Source of the DNA: Phycisphaerales bacterium
GTDB lineage: Bacteria; Planctomycetota; Phycisphaerae; Phycisphaerales; SM1A02
Length of the DNA stretch: 11,732 nt
Reading direction: 5' to 3'
Assembly (NCBI GenBank): GCA_003520025.1
Contig: DOVP01000102.1
Location: 1 to 11,732 of the forward strand
In this document: positions 1-8,925 of the stretch, one piece after another
Layout: every line of letters begins with the position of its first letter
How positions within the stretch are numbered: the first letter of the stretch is position 1
Notes under the pieces: generated by a model
The model's database searches: none
The model's input: only the letters and a program-made list of their open reading frames with translations
What the model was told of the DNA's origin: nothing
Program-made: the position numbers and the translations under genes

Positions 1-1
1 G

Positions 2-136
2 GAGCCGTGGATCACACTGCATCCGTCGATCATGGCGGCCATCTGCGTTGCATTCGTGATCGGCCTGGTCATGGTGATTCGCGATCTGGTGCGGGAGCAG
101 CGCCCCGCGGTGTCACTGCCGATCACTCGCGGATGA
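2..136 (+). CDS. C-terminal end of a membrane protein (partial, 5' end outside window)
   Basis: A reading frame enters from the left edge and closes at TGA 134-136, giving 44 visible residues. Residues about 9-26 form a strongly hydrophobic stretch (SIMAAICVAFVIGLVMVI). It is followed by RDLVREQR, so this looks like the last transmembrane helix of an inner-membrane protein with a basic C-terminal tail on the cytoplasmic side. The first base of the window belongs to the preceding codon. The fragment is too short to assign a family. The next gene in the same direction starts 161 bases later and has its own strong ribosome binding site, so co-transcription cannot be judged. The frame is supported by its membrane-helix composition. 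A spurious longer frame in another phase covers the same bases and looks non-genic. Confidence 0.6.
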   Translation, partial: EPWITLHPSIMAAICVAFVIGLVMVIRDLVREQRPAVSLPITRG

Positions 137-238
137 TGCCACGGAGTCCCCCCCGCCACCCCCACCACCCCGCCAACGCCCCGAATAGCCAAAATGGCTC
201 CATCCTCACAAATAGAATCTCCTCGCAGGCACTTGCAC

Positions 239-255
239 GCCAGAGGGAATCTGGC
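239..255. promoter_or_regulatory. Perfect 6-bp hairpin upstream of the secreted-protein gene
   Basis: GCCAGA (239-244) and TCTGGC (250-255) are exact reverse complements around the loop GGGAA, 43 bases before the start codon at 298. The hexamer TTGCAC (233-238) directly before it resembles a -35 box. The hairpin would then fill the 17-base spacer, but the following ATGATG (256-261) is a poor -10 box. No T-run follows, so it is not a classic terminator. It could be an operator or a 5'-leader stem, or it could be chance. Confidence 0.3.
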
Positions 256-285
256 ATGATGTTGCTATCCGCTCTAAGGAACATG

Positions 286-291
286 AGGAGG
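286..291 (+). promoter_or_regulatory. Shine-Dalgarno site that decides the start at 298
   Basis: AGGAGG (extended to GAGGAGGT, 285-292) lies six to seven bases before ATG 298. This is the best ribosome binding site in the window. It selects ATG 298 over the in-frame ATGs at 256, 259 and 283, none of which has a comparable site and none of which would place the hydrophobic segment at the N-terminus. Confidence 0.85.
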
Positions 292-297
292 TCCGAC

Positions 298-990
298 ATG
301 TCACCACACCACACGACGCTGCCCGCCTTGCTTGCGATGTCCTGCCTGACCTCCTTTGCCTCCGCGGGAAGTACCAGTTGGTCCTTCGATGTCTCGACTG
401 GAGGAGAGGATGTGTTCTGGACAAGTTCAACGACTGTTGCCACCGACGCGACGGACTACGAATATGTCTACGACATCACCTACATCGCCGCGGATGTGGT
501 GTTCATGGGAATTGTCTTTGGTCCATTCGACGTCACCAGCAGCATCGATCCAGAAATGCGGCACGGAGAAGGTTCCAACCCCGGGCCACTACCGATCGTG
601 ATCGGGGACTCCTACATTTCCGCCGACGCCGATGACGACGGAACCATCGATGTTGAAGCCCACCTCTACATGGAGATCTCCGGGAGTGGCAATGGTTTCA
701 TTTCCTTGACTGACATCTTTCTCGGCGATGTCGTATACGACATGGGATGGCCCTTCGGTGAACAGAACGTCCAGATCGACCGCGTGTACCTTCAGGGCAC
801 CATGGTTGTCACGCCCGTCTATAACGACTGCCTCGGGGACATCAATGGTGATGACACCGTCAACGTCAACGACCTACTGCAACTGATCGGGGACTGGGAC
901 GGCAGTGGTGACAGCGACATCGACGGCGATGGTGTCGTCGGCGTCAATGACCTGCTTGAACTGCTCGCTGTCTGGGGACCATGCGCCTGA
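298..990 (+). CDS. Secreted protein of unknown function with C-terminal dockerin-like tail
   Basis: The product is a 230-aa exported protein. Residues 1-23 form a Sec signal peptide (TTLPALLAMSCLTSFASAGS, likely cut after ASA). Residues about 24-175 are rich in Val, Ile, Thr and aromatics with alternating polar residues, and look like a beta-sandwich; I recognise no family. The last 56 residues are a dockerin-type-I-like module of two calcium loops, each followed by a short helix: CLGDINGDDTVNVNDLLQL, then DIDGDGVVGVNDLLELL, ending VWGPCA. In Phycisphaerae this kind of tail is a common C-terminal module of exported proteins, thought to serve in sorting or anchoring. The frame stays open upstream to position 7, but that extension is Arg/Pro/His-rich and non-genic. 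The gene converges on the FG-GAP gene with 57 bases between stops. That protein carries the same tail. Confidence 0.85.
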   Translation: MSPHHTTLPALLAMSCLTSFASAGSTSWSFDVSTGGEDVFWTSSTTVATDATDYEYVYDITYIAADVVFMGIVFGPFDVTSSIDPEMRHGEGSNPGPLPIVIGDSYISADADDDGTIDVEAHLYMEISGSGNGFISLTDIFLGDVVYDMGWPFGEQNVQIDRVYLQGTMVVTPVYNDCLGDINGDDTVNVNDLLQLIGDWDGSGDSDIDGDGVVGVNDLLELLAVWGPCA

Positions 991-1095
991 GCCAATCCGA
1001 CGGGCCAGATGATCCTCGAGAGACGCCGCGGTGCGCCTCCTATTTCGTCAATCGCACGGACCCCAAGCGGCCAAGATGAGGAGCAGGTCATTGAC
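943..1095. repeat. Inverted repeat from two convergent dockerin-tail coding ends
   Basis: GTCAATGACCTGCT occurs at 943-956 on the plus strand, and its exact reverse complement lies at 1082-1095, 125 bases further on. Both copies encode the VNDLL segment of a dockerin-like tail, one in each convergent gene. Similarity continues imperfectly into the TGGGG.CC.TGCG segment that encodes the terminal WGPC. The repeat is explained by shared protein sequence, but a transcript crossing the junction could fold on it. No T-tract was found between the stops (991-1047), so a dedicated terminator is not evident. Confidence 0.55.
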
Positions 1096-3429
1096 GTCGA
1101 TGACACCGTCGCCGTTGAGATCTTCCGGGCCGCTCCATGATTCACCGAAGTGGCTGAGGACAGCGAGAACGTCGTCAACGGTCACGATGCCGTCGCCGTC
1201 GATGTCGCCAAGACACGGTTCAACTTCATCGCAGGTCAGAACATCGAGCTGGATGTTGTCGATGCCGGCTTCGACGACGGATGGAGAGTTGCCGTCTTCG
1301 ACCACCCAGCGGACGCGGACCTCGGCCGATGGAATGATGTAGTCGCCGATACGGAAAGTCGCCGTTTGCCACTCCGAGTTCGTACCGTTCGTCTCATGCA
1401 CCATCGTCCAACTGACGCCGTTGTCCTCGCTGATCTCGGTCACGAGCATATCGGCGGCTTCGCTGTCGAAGAAGTACCTCGCGTAGGAAATCGTGCCGTC
1501 CGTGGCATCCAGATCGATGGCAGGTGAGATCAAGGTCGTCGCGCCGCCATCTACATCAGCCTCACCGACGCTGCCGCCTTCGCTGCCGTTCTGGGTGATG
1601 AAACAAAGGACCGCATCGCCGCCAGAAGTGGCGTCATCCTCAGGCTGCGAAACTATCGTGCCGTAGAGCGTGCCGATCGGATCGACCTGCTCCCACGAGC
1701 CGGTCGTGAGCGATGAATCATCCTCGACGGTCCATCCAACCGCAGGTTCTTCAAAGTCCAAGCGGATAAGCGTCTCGACACCGTCAGCTCCCACGGCGGT
1801 GTAGCCCGCTGCAGGCGCCGAGGAAGGATCGGCATAGATGATGCCGCCGACGATTTCGCCCGAGGCGTAGAACTCGATCTCTTCGGCGCATTGCACCGCC
1901 GGCAGTTCACCGCGGTACTGCTCATCACCGAGAGACTCGACCGGAATCGCCTCCCACGACTCGCCCGGCGAGCGGCCCCAGAGACCCCCGCTTCCGGGGG
2001 AGACCTCGGCCTCGCCGATCGGGTGCAGGGTGAACTGCACTTCCTGCGGCGCGCCCGGTGAAACCTGTGATGGGATGCCGCCCTCCCAACTGAAACTCAT
2101 GCCGGTGGGCGGCTGATTGATCCAGACCTCGGTACTCTCGCAGCGGCCGATCACCAAATCGAGCCAACCGTCGCCGTTGATGTCGATGATGCCCACATCA
2201 TGCACACCGTTCAGCATGGAATCGGGTATGCCCGTGTCGTCGCGGCTGAAGGTGACCTCCGGACTCTCGCCGCGGTTTCGAAAGATGTGCGTAGTGCGGC
2301 TGCACCCTGAGATGTCCACATCGACATCGCAGATGATCACATCGAGGTGACCGTCGTTGTCGAGATCGACGCAGTAGTTGTCGCTCCCGAATCCACTCGT
2401 GATCGAATTGAATGCGCGCTGCGAGAACTGCGCGTAGCCATTGGAATCATTGCCCTGATTGAGGTAATAGTTGTCCACGCCATCGTCGCTGGTAATCATG
2501 TCGAGCATGCCGTCGCCGTTGAGATCGCCGACCGACACGTGATAGGGCGCCAGTTGATCGATGATCTGATAGCCGACATAAATGCCTTCGTGCGTGGGAC
2601 TGTTCCACGTCACGGCGATGTGCTGGGGCGCATTGAGTGATGTCTGCTTGACGATGTCGAGCGCGCCGTCACCGTTCATGTCGGCGATTTCGCTCGCGGC
2701 GCCGAATGCCGATTCCCGCATCTCGGCAGTCAGGCGGGCTTCGCTCTCGTCGGTAAAAAAGCCGTTGCCGTCGTTGATCAGCAGCCGGTTGTTGTAGTCA
2801 TGGATCTGCGAGCCGCCACTGTCATAGTCGCCGAAGTACAGATCCTGATCGCCGTCTCCGTCGATATCTCCAGATGCAACCGAACAGAACCGTGGGCCGG
2901 CGGTTGCGTGCATCTGCGGAATGCGAGCGTCCTCATGCCGGAATCCCTGCCACACCCCTTCGTCCTCGCCGAGATTCATGTAAACCCTGGGATGCGAAAG
3001 ATGCTTGAAGTCGTTGTCGGTCAGGGTTGGGGCCGTGACGATATCGAGCCAACCATCGCCATTGACGTCCACGAGTTCCACGTCGCGATCGTTCGTGGGT
3101 GTCAGGAAGCCCTGATCGCCCGCGACATCCGACTGGACTGCATAGGTGCCTGTGCGATCGACCAAAACGCCGCCTTCATTCAGGAACAGCACATTGGCAT
3201 TGCGGCCGGTGCTGGTAAACGGCTCCTTCCGAACGCAGATCAGATCATCATCGCCATCCATGTCGAGGTCGCCGACGATGTAGTCCTTCTCGCGGTCATC
3301 GCTGATACCGACCGAGGGATCGGACTGCAGCCGCGTGTCTGTTTCGTTTGCGTAGGTCATCCAACTATTTTGCGCAGTAGCCACCGCGGAAAAAAACGCA
3401 ATCGATCCGACGATCACAATGTTTCGCAT
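1048..3429 (-). CDS. Secreted FG-GAP/VCBS beta-propeller protein with dockerin-like tail
   Basis: A 793-aa exported protein. ATG 3429 starts a clean signal peptide (MRNIVIVGSIAFFSAVATAQ|N) and follows an AGGGAG site. The frame can be extended 14 residues but without such a signal. Seven FG-GAP/VCBS calcium repeats of the DxDxDGxxD type sit near residues 54, 121, 188, 250, 302, 355 and 416, the number expected for one seven-bladed propeller. Residues about 440-550 look like a beta-sandwich spacer. Residues about 553-730 resemble a jelly-roll of the MAM/CUB kind, with 'DFEEPAVGWTVEDD' at the start and paired beta strands. Residues 738-793 are the dockerin-like tail (CLGDIDGDGIVTVDDVL ... DLNGDGVIDVNDLL ... 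WGPCD). The gene begins 23 bases after the stop of the di-heme oxidoreductase gene on the same strand, so the two are almost surely co-transcribed. The role is probably extracellular binding or adhesion; the ligand is unknown. Confidence 0.88.
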   Translation of the reverse strand: MRNIVIVGSIAFFSAVATAQNSWMTYANETDTRLQSDPSVGISDDREKDYIVGDLDMDGDDDLICVRKEPFTSTGRNANVLFLNEGGVLVDRTGTYAVQSDVAGDQGFLTPTNDRDVELVDVNGDGWLDIVTAPTLTDNDFKHLSHPRVYMNLGEDEGVWQGFRHEDARIPQMHATAGPRFCSVASGDIDGDGDQDLYFGDYDSGGSQIHDYNNRLLINDGNGFFTDESEARLTAEMRESAFGAASEIADMNGDGALDIVKQTSLNAPQHIAVTWNSPTHEGIYVGYQIIDQLAPYHVSVGDLNGDGMLDMITSDDGVDNYYLNQGNDSNGYAQFSQRAFNSITSGFGSDNYCVDLDNDGHLDVIICDVDVDISGCSRTTHIFRNRGESPEVTFSRDDTGIPDSMLNGVHDVGIIDINGDGWLDLVIGRCESTEVWINQPPTGMSFSWEGGIPSQVSPGAPQEVQFTLHPIGEAEVSPGSGGLWGRSPGESWEAIPVESLGDEQYRGELPAVQCAEEIEFYASGEIVGGIIYADPSSAPAAGYTAVGADGVETLIRLDFEEPAVGWTVEDDSSLTTGSWEQVDPIGTLYGTIVSQPEDDATSGGDAVLCFITQNGSEGGSVGEADVDGGATTLISPAIDLDATDGTISYARYFFDSEAADMLVTEISEDNGVSWTMVHETNGTNSEWQTATFRIGDYIIPSAEVRVRWVVEDGNSPSVVEAGIDNIQLDVLTCDEVEPCLGDIDGDGIVTVDDVLAVLSHFGESWSGPEDLNGDGVIDVNDLLLILAAWGPCD

Positions 3430-3452
3430 GGTTGCTCCCTGTCCTCCACCCA

Positions 3453-5108
3453 TCACTGACATGCCCCCCACGCAGATACGACTGCAAGCAGATCGTTCAC
3501 GCCGACAAACAGATCCCCATCCACATCCGCGTCACAGCCGCTGGCGCAGCCGCCCCAGGCCGAGAGCACCAGCAATACATCGTCGGTCCCGACGCTGCCG
3601 GAACCGTCGACATCGGCCGGACAGGGATTGCACGCGTCGATCTCGCCGTTCTGATCCGCATCGATGCTGGGATCTTCTGCAATCTGGATGAAGTCCTGCA
3701 CATCGTTGCCGTCACAATCACGCGGTCCACCGTCAAATGCCGCTGCGAAGAAGGCCGCGTCATCGAGATCGACATCGCCATCGCCATCCACATCGTGGAC
3801 CGCGCAGGCATCGTCCGGTGTGACACCGCCACCCATGCAGGCGATGAACCCATCCACGTCCCAGAAATCGGAAAGGTCCACATCGCCGTCACCGTCGCCA
3901 TCACACTCGACACGACCGAGCGAACCAAGAAAGGCAAGGACCGCATCCTGATCTGCAACGGGAAGCGCATCAAATGCAGCGGCGGCCGCCTGTCCCTGAC
4001 TGAGCGAAGCGCCGTGCAGATCGATGGCGGCGCGAACACGGCTCTCGAAGGTGCCGCCATTGACGCTGCCGTCGTGCCAGAGCGGATTGCGAATACGTAC
4101 GCCCCACAGTGGTGGCGTTCGGATCTCCCGCATGCCAGCCGGGCCATCGCCGATGCCGTCGGCTGCGGCGCCCATGTCGTGCAGCAGGAAGTCGCCGTAT
4201 GGGTGGATCGTCTGCGAGCGAAGCACATCCTCAAGCATCGGGTCGTCGGAGGTCTGCATGGTGGACGGATGACAGACAGCGCAGCCAGCTGCATTGAAGA
4301 CGGTTTCGCCGCTCATGCCGACGCGGGGCGTCTGCGGCGCCGGCGCGAGGAATCGTTGAAAGTCGGTGACGCGGTCAATGAAGTCGTAGCCATCGGCGTC
4401 GGGTCCGTCTTCGGGATCGAGCACGAAGTCACACTCGGCGAGCAGGTCTTCATCGCCGCGGGGTGGGTTCTCGTTGGGCAAGAGTCGGTTCGTGAAACCG
4501 AGTTCCTGCATCGATGCATCCGCGCTGAAGGAAAGCACACTCGGCAACTGCGCCTTCCAGCCGAAGCGACCGACCCGGGATACGCCCGGATTCTCAAAAG
4601 CCTCGGTCCACCGAATGACGCCGCGCTGCGCCTCCGGCTGCGCTGCGACGATTGCCACGAAGACATCGTCGGGGACCGCTTCGATCAAGCCATAGGCGAG
4701 CGCCCCTGGCGTGACCCGCAGCGATGTGACGTTGGCGTGCGCCGGGATTTCGTCGAGACAGTCATCGCTGATGGCATTGACGTTCAGCAGCGACCCGCCG
4801 AACTCGGCGAGCGGATCAAAGCCGCCCTTCTTGTCGATGCGGCCGAAGCGGGTGACCTGCTGGGCGCCCGGGCCGCCGAGCGGCGCGTTGTGGCAGGAGC
4901 CACAGGACGTCTGATTGAAAACCGGGCCGAGGCCCTCTTCAACGGTGATATTCCGCATGAATGCCGTGCGGCCGATGTCGAAGCGATTGAGTTGTTCAGC
5001 GGTCAACCCCGGAAAGGGATCACCCATGCGAGGCTGCAACTGAGCTTGAGCGGTCGCCGCAAAGATCGTCGCCACAGCGGCAAGCATGGTTATGCTGATT
5101 CTGTTCAT
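3453..5108 (-). CDS. Di-heme c-type oxidoreductase (DUF1111 / MauG-like) with calcium-binding C-terminus
   Basis: A 551-aa exported protein. The signal peptide is MNRISITMLAAVATIFAATAQA, cut before Gln23. There are two c-heme motifs, C69-GS-C72-H73 and C276-AV-C279-H280, the expected pair for the di-heme oxidoreductase family related to MauG and bacterial cytochrome c peroxidases. Family-typical segments follow: HPYGDFLLHDMG (302-313), REIRTPPLWGVR (327-338) and WHDGS with His345. The catalytic part ends near residue 400. The rest is unusual: an EF-hand/dockerin-like pair (402-458), a thrombospondin-3-like stretch (464-493), then a second dockerin-like module (496-551, ending WGACQ). The family usually lacks such a tail. 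The frame can be extended 12 residues to ATG 5144, but that start lacks both a signal peptide and a ribosome site; GGAGG lies somewhat far upstream of 5108. It is the first gene of an operon with the propeller gene. Family assignment is confident; the substrate is unknown. Confidence 0.9.
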   Translation of the reverse strand: MNRISITMLAAVATIFAATAQAQLQPRMGDPFPGLTAEQLNRFDIGRTAFMRNITVEEGLGPVFNQTSCGSCHNAPLGGPGAQQVTRFGRIDKKGGFDPLAEFGGSLLNVNAISDDCLDEIPAHANVTSLRVTPGALAYGLIEAVPDDVFVAIVAAQPEAQRGVIRWTEAFENPGVSRVGRFGWKAQLPSVLSFSADASMQELGFTNRLLPNENPPRGDEDLLAECDFVLDPEDGPDADGYDFIDRVTDFQRFLAPAPQTPRVGMSGETVFNAAGCAVCHPSTMQTSDDPMLEDVLRSQTIHPYGDFLLHDMGAAADGIGDGPAGMREIRTPPLWGVRIRNPLWHDGSVNGGTFESRVRAAIDLHGASLSQGQAAAAAFDALPVADQDAVLAFLGSLGRVECDGDGDGDVDLSDFWDVDGFIACMGGGVTPDDACAVHDVDGDGDVDLDDAAFFAAAFDGGPRDCDGNDVQDFIQIAEDPSIDADQNGEIDACNPCPADVDGSGSVGTDDVLLVLSAWGGCASGCDADVDGDLFVGVNDLLAVVSAWGACQ

Positions 5109-5163
5109 GAGTACGCAATCCACACGCCCCTCCGCAGCCACCATAACGGACGCTGGTCACCCA

Positions 5164-5924
5164 GTGAAGTCAATCTCCGCAAAATGGACGATGGTCCTCA
5201 CAGGCCTGTGCTGCCTGCTGATGGGCGGTTGTGAGCCTGAGAACCCCGATCCGGCGCCGGTACCGGCCATGACAGGGGAACTCGTCGAGCACTACAACCT
5301 GATCCTCGCCGGTCAATATGGCCCCGCCCGAGTAAGACTGCGACAACGTATCGACACCGCCCCCGGAGATGGGCGAGCGCATTTCTTGATGGGGCTTGCG
5401 CATCATCACGAACGAGCCTATTCCAAGGCAGTGCCCTGGTTCGAGCGGGCCCTCGCGGCCGATCCGCCCTACCCGCCAGCGGCGCACTTTCTGGGCTGGG
5501 CCTTCTATCACGCCGGAGACGCAAACAAGAGCCAAGCCGCCTTCGAGCGGCATCTGCAACTGGACCCGAACGAAGGCGACACGCACTTTGGTCTGGGTGT
5601 CCTGGCACTTGAACGCGGCGATCTCGATGACGCCGATGCCTTCTTCGAGAACGCCATCGCCCTGCAGCGATCGAATCCTGATCGCCGCGGAGGCGTTGCG
5701 AAATCGCTTGCCCGCCGCTCGGAAGTGCTTGAGCAACGAGGCGATGTCGCCGGCGCCGTTTCAATGCTGGCCGAAGCCGTCTCAATGGAGCCGGATCTGC
5801 ATGAAGCGTTGTACCGCCAAGCGAGGCTGCTGCGAAGGCTTGGACGCGACGATGAAGCCACTGCGACCGAAGCCGCCGCGAATGATGCCAAGGCTCGCGT
5901 CGAGTCATCAGATGGGCGACCGCG

Positions 5925-5928
<4 letters not shown>
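5164..5928 (+). CDS. TPR-repeat lipoprotein
   Basis: A 254-aa protein. From GTG 5164 it begins with KSISAKWT and a hydrophobic core ending in a lipobox, L-M-G-G-C with Cys23 as the lipidated residue, so it should be membrane-anchored outside the cytoplasm. ATG 5191 would shorten the signal and remove its lysines; ATG 5107 or 5086 would bury it. No strong Shine-Dalgarno decides the start. Residues about 37-245 hold five to six tetratricopeptide repeats; the clearest are at 71-103, 105-137 and 139-171 (pattern AHFLMGLAHHHERAYSKA, AAHFLGWAFYHAGDANKS, THFGLGVLALERGDLDDA). TPRs form a helical scaffold for protein binding. The stop overlaps the next start by ATGA, so translation is coupled with the CRTAC1-type lipoprotein. 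The gene is divergent from the di-heme oxidoreductase across about 55 bp. Its partner is probably the next gene product. Confidence 0.85.
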
Positions 5929-7538
<1,610 letters not shown>

Positions 7539-7954
7539 CTGGATTCGATCCGACACGCTCACTTGAAGATCGACACCTTCTCGGCGAGCCTTCCGGTGCG
7601 CGAGAACCAGCAGCGCCACAAGTTTGGTATCGGCGACCTCGCTTTGGGTCAGATCAAGTTCAATGCAAGAAACGCCGCGATCGAGTTCGTGCTGCACCAA
7701 CAGATGAAAACGCTGGATGCGTCGCGGTTCGACGAGGTCACATGGCAAACACCGCACGCGCAGGATCGTCCCGATACGCGTGACTTCAGCCCACGCAGGC
7801 CATACTCGATTGCTGGTTTGACCCAGCCGCATGTTCTCTCTCCCCTCGGCATCACGCCCCATGGCGTGCCACCGAACTCAACATACCGAATGCAGCGGCA
7901 GGGTCAAGAAAAATCTCGTGGCGATCTGTGGCTGTTTGGATGAGAATCGTGGAC

Positions 7955-8716
7955 TCAGCGTGCTTCGATCGCAACAAGCGGCTCGCTTCCCGCCGTGACG
8001 CTGGTGCGCCACTGCGGGTCGGGCGGCGTGAAGTGCGTGTGGCCGCCGGCGGCGTTGACCAGCGCGATGCCCGCAGCAACGTCCCAGAGGAAGATGTCCT
8101 CTTCGAGGTAGAGGTCCATCATCCCCCCCGCCGTCCACGCCAGCGACAAGCCCGCGCAGCCGATCATGCGGATCTTCTTGTAGGCCGACATGCGGCGGGA
8201 ATAGGCCGAGAGTGAGTCATCACCGAAGTCGAAGCACCGAGGAAAGCCGGTGGCGAGCACGGCCGATGCAGGAGTCTCGGCCTCGCCGCACCGCGTGGGC
8301 TGCCCGTTGCAGGTTGTCGGAAGGCCCTCGCCACCAACCCACGCCCGTTCGCGACCGATCTCGTGAATCACGCCGAGCACCGGGCGGCCATCTCGCCAAA
8401 GTCCGACGCAGGTGCAACTGATCGGGATGCCCCGCAGAAAGTTCATGGTGCCGTCAAGCGGGTCGATGATCCAGCCGTCCCGATCGAGCGTAAAATTCGC
8501 ATCGGCACCCATTTCCTCGGAGAGGATGGGCAGGCCCGTCGGCCGAAGTACCTCAAGCAACGCCGCCTCGGCGTCGAGATCGGCCTGGGACTTGATGTCC
8601 TTGCCGGTTTCGGAAAGGACCTCCCTTCCCACCCGCCGAAGCACCGCAGCGGCAGCGGCGGCTGCCTCGACAGCGATGGTGACTTCGGACTCACAAACGG
8701 CGTACACGTGCCCCAT
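7955..8716 (-). CDS. Inositol monophosphatase family protein
   Basis: A 253-aa cytoplasmic enzyme, the usual length for the family. The magnesium-dependent phosphatase motifs are in order: the Asp/Glu-rich QADLDAEAALLE helix (44-55), SEEMG with Glu67/Glu68, IIDPLDGTMNFLRGIP (83-98; Asp85 and Asp88 bind metal) and LWDVAAG with Asp212. It should hydrolyse a phosphate monoester such as myo-inositol-1-phosphate. Substrate cannot be fixed by sequence, and fructose-1,6-bisphosphate, histidinol phosphate or PAP are alternatives within the superfamily; the 'DPLDGTMNF.RGIP' form favours the IMPase/SuhB group. The start is uncertain: ATG 8716 is used, but GTG 8725 (with a G-rich run seven to eight bases upstream) or GTG 8743 are possible. 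It is divergent from the protease gene and upstream of the STAS gene. Confidence 0.88.
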   Translation of the reverse strand: MGHVYAVCESEVTIAVEAAAAAAAVLRRVGREVLSETGKDIKSQADLDAEAALLEVLRPTGLPILSEEMGADANFTLDRDGWIIDPLDGTMNFLRGIPISCTCVGLWRDGRPVLGVIHEIGRERAWVGGEGLPTTCNGQPTRCGEAETPASAVLATGFPRCFDFGDDSLSAYSRRMSAYKKIRMIGCAGLSLAWTAGGMMDLYLEEDIFLWDVAAGIALVNAAGGHTHFTPPDPQWRTSVTAGSEPLVAIEAR

Positions 8717-8912
8717 ACGGCACACGGTAGCAGTCCCCCCCACCAGAGGCTCAAAAAGCGGATTTGGGTCGGACTGTAGGGTCTCAAAATGACCTCATAT
8801 CGCCATCTGAGCGTCAATCACGAGCATTTCGCCAGATGCGAGGCATCCTTGAATGAATTGGGCCGAACTTCTTGTGGCCCGCGCGGTCCCTGTAGGATCC
8901 GTTGGTGGGTTT

Positions 8913-8918
8913 GGAGAG
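8913..8918 (+). promoter_or_regulatory. Shine-Dalgarno site supporting a TTG start at 8926
   Basis: GGAGAG lies seven bases before TTG 8926. Starting there gives MKRFAPTRS before the hydrophobic segment, a proper basic n-region for a signal peptide. The first in-frame ATG (8953) would give a signal with no positive charge and has no such site. Upstream, TTGTGG (8872-8877) and TAGGAT (8893-8898) are a possible but weak promoter pair with a 15-base spacer. Confidence 0.65.
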
Positions 8919-8925
8919 ACTGTTC

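Noticed and set aside
187..199. AGCCA-AAA-TGGCT hairpin after the membrane-protein gene as a terminator
   Set aside because: The stem is only five pairs, AT-weak, and no T-run follows on either side.
7..297. N-terminal extension of the first secreted protein to position 7
   Set aside because: The sequence is low-complexity Arg/Pro/His, overlaps the membrane-protein 3' end in another frame, and the perfect ribosome site and signal peptide point to 298.
2800..3459. 219-codon plus-strand frame opposite the FG-GAP propeller gene
   Set aside because: It is a shadow of the calcium-repeat coding sequence; the minus strand has signal peptide and repeated DxDxDG motifs.
3432..5234. 600-codon open frame on the plus strand opposite the di-heme oxidoreductase gene
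   Set aside because: It lies in antisense to a gene with clear heme motifs and signal peptide; it is Arg/Ile/Ala-rich with no domain pattern. Long antisense frames are expected in GC-rich coding DNA.
7563..7943. 126-codon plus-strand frame opposite the STAS gene
   Set aside because: It shows no recognisable fold pattern, whereas the minus strand reads as a STAS domain with a good ribosome site.
8735..8741. Run of seven C between candidate phosphatase starts as a phase-variable tract
   Set aside because: A similar C7 run occurs elsewhere in this GC-rich window (148-154) and it probably lies outside the coding region, so slippage control is unsupported.
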